From assembly GCA_023390115.1 (NCBI GenBank), contig JAEWDM010000009.1:7326-71325 (forward strand): 64,000 nt of DNA. Direction: 5' to 3'. Made by a program: the position numbers and the translations under genes. Positions 35,201-43,110 of this stretch are shown one piece after another. The DNA comes from Bacillota bacterium (GTDB lineage: Bacteria; Bacillota; Clostridia; Acetivibrionales; DSM-27016). A model generated the notes under the pieces. It worked only from the letters and a program-made list of their open reading frames with translations. It did not search any database and was not told the origin of the DNA. Numbering within the stretch: position 1 is the first letter of the stretch; each line of letters begins with the position of its first letter.

Positions 35201-38200
35201 CTGGTATGGAGCCGAAGGATATTTCCTATATAGAGACTCACGGAACAGGAACAGCACTGGGAGACCCGATTGAATTAAATACTTTATATGAGTTATTTGG
35301 CAGCAATAGAAGGATTGATAACCAATGTTTTTTAGGTGCTGTAAAAACTAATATTGGACACTTAGAAGCAGCGGCGGGAATTGCAAGCTTAATTAAAACC
35401 GCATTGTGCCTGCAAAAAAAGGAAATACCTCCTAATTTAAATTTTCACAAAATAAATCCCTATATTAATATAGACGAGTCTGTATTTGTTATTCCAACCC
35501 GGTTAGAGACTTGGCATTCCAAGTCTTTAGCTTGTTGTGCCGGCATAAGTTCCTTTGGATTTGGAGGTTCAAATTCACATATTATACTTCAGGAATACAT
35601 ATGTAATAATAAAATATGCAATGGGGATGGCAAGAACCATAGAAATATTCTATTTATTTCTGGTAAAAGAAAAATGGATTTGTCTCCATTGATCAGGAGC
35701 TATATAGAGTTCTTAAAGAGCAATGAGAAGTACAGCCTGGAAGATATTTGCTATACTTCAAATGTAGGAAGGAATCACTTTCAATATAGAGCTGCTTTTA
35801 TTGCGGATTCGCTTGAGCATATGGAGCAAAGGCTGGAAACTTATTTGAATGAATTAAAAGAAAATGAAGAGGTGCCTTTTTCATTCTTCAATAAAAATGA
35901 GAAAGCTTTAATCTTTACCTTTTCTGGTCAGCCAGTAAATAATATGCAAACTGTAAACTATTTTTATACAAATTATTATATCTTTAAGGATAGCGTTAAT
36001 CAATGTCGGGATATTCTCAAAAAGTATACGGATATTGATATAATTGAGGTCATTAACGGTAATCATGATCTTTCCTGCCAATATGTAGGCAAACAAATTT
36101 GCTCCTTCGTTTTTGAATATTCTTTGGCGCAGTTATGGATATCGATTGGCATACAGCCAACTTTAACAATGGGATACGGTGTTGGAGAATTTGTGGCGTC
36201 GTGTATAGATGGAATGTTTACTCTTGAAGACATGCTTAAATTGTCCGTTATTCGCTCGGGCATAATAAGCTCTCTGATAACCGCCAAATCAACTGTTATT
36301 GTTTTATCCGCCGCAGAAAGCATAATAAATAAGGTAAAAGGCTTTCCGGCTCTTGACGTTGAATATGTTGTTGACGCTGATATTACTATTATCAGAGGAA
36401 ATAACACTGATATCAATGCTATTATACAATATGTGGAAATGACAGAGCAGACTTACTATCAGCTTCCATTGCATGAAAAGATAGACTATGATTCAGTCAG
36501 GAGAGCTATAGATGAAGACTTTCTAAAAGGAATAAAAATTAACAGGACGAAAACTAGATTTGAAACAAATATACTCGGACAGAATATGTTAAATGATCAA
36601 AACGATATTATAAAGTGGGTCGTGGACTCTTTCAAAGTAACTCATCTAAATTCAATTGCCGGACGCATTGGCCTGCAAGAAGGGGGATTATTCCTTAATA
36701 TAGGATATTCTAAAAATGTGTCGGAGTTTCTAAAGAATAGAATATTACCGGAAAAGCACAAAATAGTTTCTTCTGTTTCTAATAAAGAATATGAGTTAAC
36801 TGATATTCTTTATTCAATAAAGCAGATTTATGACTATGGGTTTGATTTTAATTGGGAAGCTCTGTCTGAGGTGCTATCTATAGGAAACAAAGTCCCTTTG
36901 CCTTCTTATACCTTCCAGCGCAGTTCATACTGGTTTAAATTTAAAACTAAATTAGTTGATGATGAAGAAAGGAATACTATAATGAATGATTCTTATAAAA
37001 AAGATGTCATACTTTTGTTAAGAGAGCAGTCTGCTTTGATTAAGCAGCATGCAGAAATGATTTCAAATGTTATTATAAATGACAATAGCATTATCCCGGC
37101 AATTAATAAATTTAACCTTGAATCTGAAAAATCTAATGAGGTCTCAGATGCGGAGTCAAAAGTATTAAACAAAAATGCTTCGGATGCGGCGGCAGATTTG
37201 AATATAACAAGTGGGAATCATTCTCTTGCAGAGGCGATCAGTATGCCTAATAAGAAAACTATATCTGTTGAGTTTATTAGTGAAAGTGTTATCAGGATCA
37301 TATCAGATATTACCGCCTATCCCACTGGAAGCATTGAGCTTGAAAATAATATTATAGATGATTTAGGCTTTGATTCTATTATGCTAAGTGATTTAGCATC
37401 CAAAATAAAAAAAGCTTTCCCTTTGGGGGAAAAGAATTATACCAGTCTGGCTGGTGAAATTTACAGGAAAGAGCCTACTGTCAAAGAGATTATTTCACTT
37501 ATTATTGATAAAATCAAAGATGATTATATTATTGAGGGTGGGAATTGTGGTACTTCGTCGTCAAATAAAGAATATTCTGACGGGGCAGTCAAGAATGCTG
37601 CATCAGGACAGTTTAGAATGTTTGAAGAGTATTTGGAACTAAAGAGCAGAATAGAGAATATAGAAGATTTCAACCCTTATTTTAAGGTTAATACGAGCAT
37701 AGCCAGAGACACAATAAAAATTAACGATGTGGAAATGATAAATTATTCAACTTATAATTACTTAGGACTAAACGGAGAAGAGGAAGTAATAGATAGTGCT
37801 GTTCAAGCTATTAAGTGCTATGGTACATCAGCCTCGGGAAGCCGGTTACTTTCTGGAGAAATTGCTATTCATAAGGAACTGGAGGATGAAATTGCAGGAT
37901 TTTTAGGTACTGAAGACAGTATTGTCTTTATAGGGGGACACAGTACAAATGTTACAACTGTAGCTCATCTTGTAGGTGAGGGGGATCTCATTATTCATGA
38001 TTCGCTTAGTCATAACAGCATCATACAAGGGTGTCTGATGTCGGGAGCGGCCAGAAGACCATTTCCGCATAATGATTGGGAAGCGTTAAATGAAATACTG
38101 ACACTCGTCAGGCCAAGCTATAGGCGTGTTTTAATTGTAATTGAAGGTGTATACAGTATGGATGGGGATATTGCAAAATTACCTGAATTTATTAAAGTTA

Positions 38201-38814
38201 AGAAAAAGCATAATGCACTATTAATGGTTGATGAAGCACACTCCTTGGGGACTATCGGAATGAGTGGCAAGGGTATTGGCGAGTATTTTAATGTTGACAG
38301 AGGAGATGTTGATATTTGGATGGGAACATTAAGCAAGTCGTTGGCAAGCTGCGGCGGGTATATAGCCGGAAGCAGAGAGTTAGTTATGTATTTAAAATAT
38401 ACCGCCCCGGGCTTTATATTCAGCGTTGGGATTTCTCCTGTAAACACAGCGGCTGCAATTGCGGCAATAAGATGCTTGAAATCCAAGCCGCAATTAGTTG
38501 AAAGGTTAAAGTATAATGGACAATATTTCTTAAAGCTTGTCAAGGATAAGGGGCTTAATACCGGGCTTAGTGCAGATAGCCCAATAATTCCTGTAATAAT
38601 AGGAGATTCTGAAATATGTCTAAGGCTTTCTAATGCTTTGTTACTGAGAAATGTCAATGTTATGCCTATAGTTTACCCGGCAGTTGATGAAAAATCTGCA
38701 AGGCTTAGATTTTTCGTGTCAGCGTTACATACTGAGGAACAAATGCATAATACCGTAGAGATTCTTGCAGAAGAAATTAATAAATTAAATGAATATAGGA
38801 GTATATTGGTATGA
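32290..38814 (+). CDS. Multidomain PKS: FAAL-ACP-KS-AT(inactive)-ACP-alpha-oxoamine synthase
   Basis: A 2174-aa assembly-line protein. Domains: fatty-acyl-AMP ligase (1-575; FSSGSTGIPKGV, the FAAL hallmark SWMPLTHDMGLIG, GRAKDIIFINGQNYY); ACP1 (595-675, Ser631 in YGMDSL); ketosynthase (683-1105, complete Cys849-His984-His1024 triad); AT-like domain (1200-1545) in which the GHSxGE nucleophile motif reads GYGVGE, Gly1297 replacing Ser; ACP2 (1655-1750, Ser1696 in LGFDSI); PLP-dependent alpha-oxoamine synthase (1775-2174, DEAHSLG, PLP Lys2016 in GTLSKSLAS). Expected chemistry: load a fatty acid as acyl-AMP, extend once or pass it on, and release by decarboxylative condensation with an amino acid to an alpha-amino ketone, as known for SxtA-, Fum8- and PigH-type enzymes. 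The start is TTG 32290 with GGTGAT before it. The methyltransferase gene overlaps by ATGA. Confidence 0.9.
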   Translation: MKTFQIFSQILKQQSLNTVNGITFITNQGDAFVSYKKIYANAYELTGILREKGIKRKDEIILQIDEPIEFIIGFWACIIGGFIPVPVSVGNNLEHRLKLIRIWQTLNNPYLLSSSEAYKRIIKFVSENGYNEVKNDFEGKSIIFVYSNYEWVEEKYADIDLEQNIQPSDIAFIQFSSGSTGIPKGVIVTHEGLIINIESIIDGNETTDRDSYLSWMPLTHDMGLIGLHLTPLFKGINQFIMPTNLFIRRPTLWLEKCSEYKVTFTASPNFGYKHFLRAFENKETCGLDLSSLRLISNGAEPISLKLCNEFLDKMSPFGLKKSCMFPVYGLAEATLAVTFPPVYESVRSLTVDRCHLLEGEHIVLCRDGVDFVDLGYPLKCNELRITDAMNNGLADEHIGYVQIKGKNVTAGYYNNKEATESLILPDGWLNTGDMGFVKDGRLYLTGRAKDIIFINGQNYYSYDIERIVEDIPGAETGKVVATGIFDHAVGEENLVLFVMFKKKNSKEFKQLSLKLCERISGSIGIKIDKVVSIKSIPKTTSGKVQRFMLKEQYINGMLDSYTFSLSEEEKDKCMDKCKARPDDKAYKNKGLNTKTIEETAYVIKSEIARLLKRPCESIDCNVPFSEYGMDSLCGEQLAEALEQKLDRLFSPCLIWDYPTVELLSRHLSGEELNNKPEAADLCSDEPIAVIGMACRFPGGANSTEKFWTQLANGIDSISIMSDNRKSLISENPNIFSFRGGFVDNIDKFDPQFFSISPKEAVRMDPQQRILLEVVWEALESGGIPIRKIEGTSAGVFIGISSNDYSKLLLENEDDLNVFTGTGNSHSIAANRISYILNLKGPSISVDTACSSSLVAVHYACESIRRGQSEIAIAGGVNIILLNEISQAFSNANMLSPDGKCKTFDSSANGYVRGEGCGVVILKRFSSALKDKDNIIAVIKGSAVNQDGKSNGLTAPSGPSQKRVITMALNMAGMEPKDISYIETHGTGTALGDPIELNTLYELFGSNRRIDNQCFLGAVKTNIGHLEAAAGIASLIKTALCLQKKEIPPNLNFHKINPYINIDESVFVIPTRLETWHSKSLACCAGISSFGFGGSNSHIILQEYICNNKICNGDGKNHRNILFISGKRKMDLSPLIRSYIEFLKSNEKYSLEDICYTSNVGRNHFQYRAAFIADSLEHMEQRLETYLNELKENEEVPFSFFNKNEKALIFTFSGQPVNNMQTVNYFYTNYYIFKDSVNQCRDILKKYTDIDIIEVINGNHDLSCQYVGKQICSFVFEYSLAQLWISIGIQPTLTMGYGVGEFVASCIDGMFTLEDMLKLSVIRSGIISSLITAKSTVIVLSAAESIINKVKGFPALDVEYVVDADITIIRGNNTDINAIIQYVEMTEQTYYQLPLHEKIDYDSVRRAIDEDFLKGIKINRTKTRFETNILGQNMLNDQNDIIKWVVDSFKVTHLNSIAGRIGLQEGGLFLNIGYSKNVSEFLKNRILPEKHKIVSSVSNKEYELTDILYSIKQIYDYGFDFNWEALSEVLSIGNKVPLPSYTFQRSSYWFKFKTKLVDDEERNTIMNDSYKKDVILLLREQSALIKQHAEMISNVIINDNSIIPAINKFNLESEKSNEVSDAESKVLNKNASDAAADLNITSGNHSLAEAISMPNKKTISVEFISESVIRIISDITAYPTGSIELENNIIDDLGFDSIMLSDLASKIKKAFPLGEKNYTSLAGEIYRKEPTVKEIISLIIDKIKDDYIIEGGNCGTSSSNKEYSDGAVKNAASGQFRMFEEYLELKSRIENIEDFNPYFKVNTSIARDTIKINDVEMINYSTYNYLGLNGEEEVIDSAVQAIKCYGTSASGSRLLSGEIAIHKELEDEIAGFLGTEDSIVFIGGHSTNVTTVAHLVGEGDLIIHDSLSHNSIIQGCLMSGAARRPFPHNDWEALNEILTLVRPSYRRVLIVIEGVYSMDGDIAKLPEFIKVKKKHNALLMVDEAHSLGTIGMSGKGIGEYFNVDRGDVDIWMGTLSKSLASCGGYIAGSRELVMYLKYTAPGFIFSVGISPVNTAAAIAAIRCLKSKPQLVERLKYNGQYFLKLVKDKGLNTGLSADSPIIPVIIGDSEICLRLSNALLLRNVNVMPIVYPAVDEKSARLRFFVSALHTEEQMHNTVEILAEEINKLNEYRSILV

Positions 38815-40136
38815 AACATAAATTAAGTGAATTAAGTGCAATTAAAAATGCAGGAGCACCTTTGATCGAGGTAGAGGAGAAAAAATGGTTTGAGCCTGCG
38901 CTGAGAAAATTTGCCAAGGCTATCGCATTTACAAAAATGGGTGAAGAGCTTACGGTATATTTGAAAATTATTGATTTTATAAGAGTTATAGCATTTAGTA
39001 TAGCGAAAAATACTAATATTATTAATGATTTAAAATCATGGAAAAATATAAAGGAGCTTTCAGGATATGATTACGGCATACTTAGAGCGTTTGTCGAACT
39101 GGGCTGTAAGGCCGGTATCCTTGATGAGAAAGACAGCTTGATAAAAATAAATGAGGAGATTTTGTCGGAAGAGTATGTTACTGGTCAGTATATAATTAAA
39201 AACATAAAACAAAAAAACCTGAGTTGGTTAAGCTCAAAACATAGACGGGAGATTAGTAATTTTACATTTATTTATTTATTAATATGTATACGAAATGAAG
39301 AGAAGGTCGATTCTGATATACTAGCCCAATTTGGCATTAGTGATAGATGGATAAATATAGTAAATAAAAATTCATACAACTATGAGCTTATATTGTGTGA
39401 GTATGTACTTGAATTATTAAATGTTAATCTTGTCGGTAAGATAAAATTTTCAAAAGGCGAGGAATTCTATACAAGCCTTGGGAGAAGTGCATTTGAATTG
39501 TTTACAAGAGAATATTTTAAAAAAACTTTAGATTGTATGAATTTAATAGGAGAAATAAAAATATTTTTAGATATCGGATGTGGATATGGGGACTATATAG
39601 AGATTGTGTCTAAAATGGATACTATTGAGAAGATAACTGGGGTTGAGCGTCAAACTGAGGTGTATAATATTGTAAAAGAGAGATTTAAACATTATAAGAA
39701 TATTGAAATAATAAATGAGAATGTTTTTAATATTGAGTTAGATGAAAAAATCGATCTCATTTTATTAAATTATGTACTATTCTATTTTTCGGACGCGGAT
39801 AAGCTAGAGCTATTTAAAAAGCTAAATAAAATTTTAAATGATAAAGGACACATAATGATATGCCAATATTATCCGAAGACAGAGGAAATAAAGAGAAATT
39901 TAGCAATTGTAAATAAGGATTTTGATTTTGATAAACGAATAGGAATGTATCTGGGAAATATTATTCTCTACTCAGAAGTTCTTTTAAATGAGACGTTAGA
40001 TGATTTTAAGCAGTCTGAAAGATGGGAAGCCTTTTGTGAAATTATTGATAAGGCTGACTTGGAGATAGGTTATATTACTAATGCAGAAAGGTTTTACTAT
40101 TCGTATTTTATCATGCTTAAAAAGAAAAAAAGCTAA
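38811..40136 (+). CDS. SAM-dependent methyltransferase
   Basis: A 441-aa class I methyltransferase. The N-terminal half (about 1-225) is largely helical and looks like the winged-helix dimerisation part of O-methyltransferase-type enzymes. The C-terminal Rossmann domain has motif I FLDIGCGYGDYIE (about 248-260), the acidic ribose-binding residue in ITGVERQ, and LILLNYVLFYFSD for motif IV. Translationally coupled to the PKS gene by a 4-bp overlap, so it very likely tailors the same product. The methylated atom cannot be told from sequence. No polyketide C-methyltransferase signature is obvious, and it is a free-standing protein. Confidence 0.85.
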   Translation: MKHKLSELSAIKNAGAPLIEVEEKKWFEPALRKFAKAIAFTKMGEELTVYLKIIDFIRVIAFSIAKNTNIINDLKSWKNIKELSGYDYGILRAFVELGCKAGILDEKDSLIKINEEILSEEYVTGQYIIKNIKQKNLSWLSSKHRREISNFTFIYLLICIRNEEKVDSDILAQFGISDRWINIVNKNSYNYELILCEYVLELLNVNLVGKIKFSKGEEFYTSLGRSAFELFTREYFKKTLDCMNLIGEIKIFLDIGCGYGDYIEIVSKMDTIEKITGVERQTEVYNIVKERFKHYKNIEIINENVFNIELDEKIDLILLNYVLFYFSDADKLELFKKLNKILNDKGHIMICQYYPKTEEIKRNLAIVNKDFDFDKRIGMYLGNIILYSEVLLNETLDDFKQSERWEAFCEIIDKADLEIGYITNAERFYYSYFIMLKKKKS

Positions 40137-40190
40137 GTCACATCACTATAAGATATTATATATTATTATTTTAAAAAGGGAGGATTCATA

Positions 40191-41540
40191 ATGAAAAAGA
40201 AAAAAATAATATTGATTAATCCCGGAATATCTACGCAGACTTATGCTAAAAATTCTTCAACAAAGTATCCACCATTAGGTATTGCATATATTGCGGCTTT
40301 AACCGCAAAAGATAAGTGGGAAATCGAAATTCTTGACGAAAATTATGAAAAAGTAAAATATAAGCCTTGTGACTTAGTATGTTTTTCTATTATGACATGT
40401 CAGGCCAACAGGGCTTATGAAATTGCCACACAATATAAGGAGAAAGGTGTGCCCGTTATTTTTGGAGGAGTTCATCCAACATTTTGTACAGAAGAGTCGC
40501 TGGAGTTTTGTGATAGTGTAGTTGTTGGGGAAGCTGAAAATATATGGAGTGTGGTTCTTGAGGATTTTCAAAAGGGCAATTTAAAAAAAATATATAAGAG
40601 CGAAAAGGAAGTCGATATACATAATTTAATTTATCCTGCTCATGATTTATTAGATAAAAGATATAATTTTGCCTCAATTTCTACTTCCAGAGGATGTCCA
40701 ATGCAATGTGAGTTTTGTTCTGTTGCTTCGTTTCATGGCAACAGATATAGGACAAGGCCGGCAGATGAGGTTGTAAACGAAATATCTATCTGCAAAAAGA
40801 AATTCATATTTTTTGCCGATGATAATCCGTATGGATATTCAGAGGCCCATACAAAAAGGTTTATAGATATTTGCAAAGGAATGATAAAAAATAAATTAAA
40901 CAAAACCTGGATTACTCAAATTTCAATGAATTTTTGTTATGATTTAGAAGCTGTAAAAATTGCGGGTAAGTCTGGCTTAATAGCAGTATTATTAGGTATT
41001 GAATCAGTTAATGATGAGGTGTTAAGCGGAAATATGAATAAAAAAATTAACAAAAAATATGTAAAAAATTTTCAATATTCTGAAAATTTACATAAACATG
41101 GCATACTGATATGTGGTTCATTTATTTTGGGTAACTGGGAAGATAATGAAAAAACGTTTGACAATCTTTATAATTTCATTAAGAGATCTAAAATAGATGT
41201 TCCGGCCATAAATTTTTTGACTCCATTTCCGGGCACGCCGCTAGAAAAAAGACTTGGACAAGAGAATAAACTAGATAAGTTTAGAAATTTTCCTGAAGAT
41301 TGGGTTAATTATAATTTAGTAAATCAGGCAATTATTGAAACCAGTACTATGTCAAGGGATGATTTAAATAAAAATATGAAAAAGTTGATTAAAAAAGTAT
41401 ATAGCAGATTAGAGATATTAAAACGAGCTTTGTATGTTTTGTACTATTCCAAAAGTTTACTGAAATGTATAATGGCTTTTCAGGCTAATTTGGGTTATAG
41501 GGATATGTATTTCAATTCAGTCTACTTCAAGAGCTATTAA
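40191..41540 (+). CDS. B12-binding-domain radical SAM enzyme
   Basis: A 449-aa radical SAM enzyme of the B12-binding class. The N-terminal cobalamin-binding-like domain (about 1-145) includes KYPPLGIAYIAALT, VIFGGVHPTFC and VVGEAE. The radical SAM core starts at TSRGCPMQCEFCSV, with canonical CX3CX2C Cys ligands (about residues 169-176), and continues with FADDNPYG and LLGIESVND; the C-terminal region is helical. Members act as methylases on unactivated carbons, in rearrangements or in lipid and natural product tailoring. AAGGGAGGA precedes the ATG, and it lies 54 bp behind the methyltransferase. The classic DxHxxG cobalamin motif is not clear, so cobalamin dependence is uncertain. Confidence 0.85.
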   Translation: MKKKKIILINPGISTQTYAKNSSTKYPPLGIAYIAALTAKDKWEIEILDENYEKVKYKPCDLVCFSIMTCQANRAYEIATQYKEKGVPVIFGGVHPTFCTEESLEFCDSVVVGEAENIWSVVLEDFQKGNLKKIYKSEKEVDIHNLIYPAHDLLDKRYNFASISTSRGCPMQCEFCSVASFHGNRYRTRPADEVVNEISICKKKFIFFADDNPYGYSEAHTKRFIDICKGMIKNKLNKTWITQISMNFCYDLEAVKIAGKSGLIAVLLGIESVNDEVLSGNMNKKINKKYVKNFQYSENLHKHGILICGSFILGNWEDNEKTFDNLYNFIKRSKIDVPAINFLTPFPGTPLEKRLGQENKLDKFRNFPEDWVNYNLVNQAIIETSTMSRDDLNKNMKKLIKKVYSRLEILKRALYVLYYSKSLLKCIMAFQANLGYRDMYFNSVYFKSY

Positions 41541-41877
41541 AATCAATTACTGCCCATCTGATGGAAATCAAAGGTAAAACTTAAGGGAAACTTAGGAGAT
41601 TCCCAAGCAATTATCAAATCTAGGCACGTACATACAAAAATAAATGAAAAGTAAGAACTGTAACACATACCATATAGGATAAAAACAGATCTGCTTATCT
41701 GGCGTGGAGCTATTTTTAATAAAATCCCTCCCGTACAATTTTTTGATGTGAAGTTATACAGTTTCCGTATTAGCTAAAAAGCTTTATGCAATGTTTATGA
41801 GTGGAAAAATAATTTAAAGAGAATAATTAAATTTTGTGTTATTATATAAACAATAAAATGTCGTTAAGGAGATTGTA
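41541..41877 (+). other. Spacer between biosynthetic locus 1 and the helicase gene
   Basis: About 340 bp without a gene. A bulged hairpin (CTT-aa-GGGAA with TTCCCAAG, 41580-41607) may weakly terminate the upstream locus; no U-tract follows. AGGAG at about 41867 serves the helicase gene. I see A+T-rich -10-like stretches near 41841 but no -35 at proper spacing. Confidence 0.35.
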
Positions 41878-43065
41878 ATGGCTGAAGCGTTTGATATTTT
41901 TAATATTAATACATCTCTTGTGAAGGGGCTTGCAAAGGAGGGCATAAGCACTCCTACTGAAGTACAGAAGGCCGCCATACCCAAGGCATTGAAAAATGCT
42001 GATATAATAGTTCAATCGGAGACCGGCACAGGAAAAACCCTTGCATATCTTATCCCCCTGTTTGAAAAAATTAATGCTTCAAGCAGAGAGATGCAGGCAC
42101 TCATACTCGCACCTACGCATGAGCTTGCAATACAGGTGCACAGGCAAGCCGAGCGGCTGGCCGACAACTCGGGAATAAAAATCATGTCAGCTCCCATAAT
42201 AGGCAATGTCAATATTGACAGGCAGGTTGAAAAGCTGAAGCAAAGGCCTCATATAATAGTGGGCTCCACAGGGAGAATTCTTGAGCTGATAAAAAAGAAG
42301 AAAATATCGGCCCATACTATTAAAACTATAATAATTGACGAGGCTGACAGGCTGACGGACAAAAACAACCTTGAAGCTGTGAAGGCAGTAATAAAAACCA
42401 CACTTAAAGAAAGGCAGGTCATGATGTATTCTGCAAGTATAGGCCAGAGCACCTTAAATGCAGCCAGGGATATAATGAAGGAGCCTGAGTTTATAAAGCA
42501 GGAGAGCAATATGTCGCTGCCGTCATCCATTGAGAACCTGTATTTTTTAGCCGAAAAAAGAGACAAAATTGAGGTGCTGAGAAAATTAATAAAAATAATA
42601 AATCCTGAAAAAGCCATTGTATTTATAAATAAAAGCGAAGAAGCGGAGCTTATAGCCGCAAAGCTCCAATACCACGGAATAAAGGCAGACGGACTCCATG
42701 GCGCAAACATAAAGAAGGATCGGAAAAAGACTATGGAGATGTTCAGGGCGGGAAAGGTCCGCGTACTTATTGCCTCCGATATTGCGGCCAGGGGACTTGA
42801 TATACAGGGGGTAACGCATGTATTTAATTTAGACCTGCCGCATGACTCAAAAGGCTATCTGCACAGAGCAGGGAGGACTGGCAGAAACGGCAGTAAGGGC
42901 GTGGCCCTGTCCATAGCAGCGGATACTGAGCTTAAATTAATAAAATCATACGAGAAAGCCTTTAATATAAGCATAGAGTACAGGGAAATGTTCATGGGCA
43001 AAATTGTTGACAGAAAAAAAATTTCAGGCAAAAGGATTCCGGCAACGGATAGTGACATAAAATAA
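41878..43065 (+). CDS. DEAD-box ATP-dependent RNA helicase
   Basis: A 395-aa DEAD-box helicase with all core motifs in order: Q motif (STPTEVQKAAIP), I (SETGTGKT), Ia (APTHELA), Ib (STGRI), II (IDEADR), III (SAS in place of the usual SAT), V (ASDIAARGLD) and VI (HRAGRTGR). There is essentially no C-terminal extension beyond the helicase core, so it lacks the RNA-binding tail of DbpA/CsdA types. It would remodel structured RNA or ribosome assembly intermediates. Composition is more like the chromosome backbone than the A+T-rich genes on either side, so it is probably not part of the biosynthetic loci. Confidence 0.9.
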   Translation: MAEAFDIFNINTSLVKGLAKEGISTPTEVQKAAIPKALKNADIIVQSETGTGKTLAYLIPLFEKINASSREMQALILAPTHELAIQVHRQAERLADNSGIKIMSAPIIGNVNIDRQVEKLKQRPHIIVGSTGRILELIKKKKISAHTIKTIIIDEADRLTDKNNLEAVKAVIKTTLKERQVMMYSASIGQSTLNAARDIMKEPEFIKQESNMSLPSSIENLYFLAEKRDKIEVLRKLIKIINPEKAIVFINKSEEAELIAAKLQYHGIKADGLHGANIKKDRKKTMEMFRAGKVRVLIASDIAARGLDIQGVTHVFNLDLPHDSKGYLHRAGRTGRNGSKGVALSIAADTELKLIKSYEKAFNISIEYREMFMGKIVDRKKISGKRIPATDSDIK

Positions 43066-43110
43066 CGGTAGTTTCGAAATATATTCTTTATACGGGGGCT
43101 TAAAGCAAAT

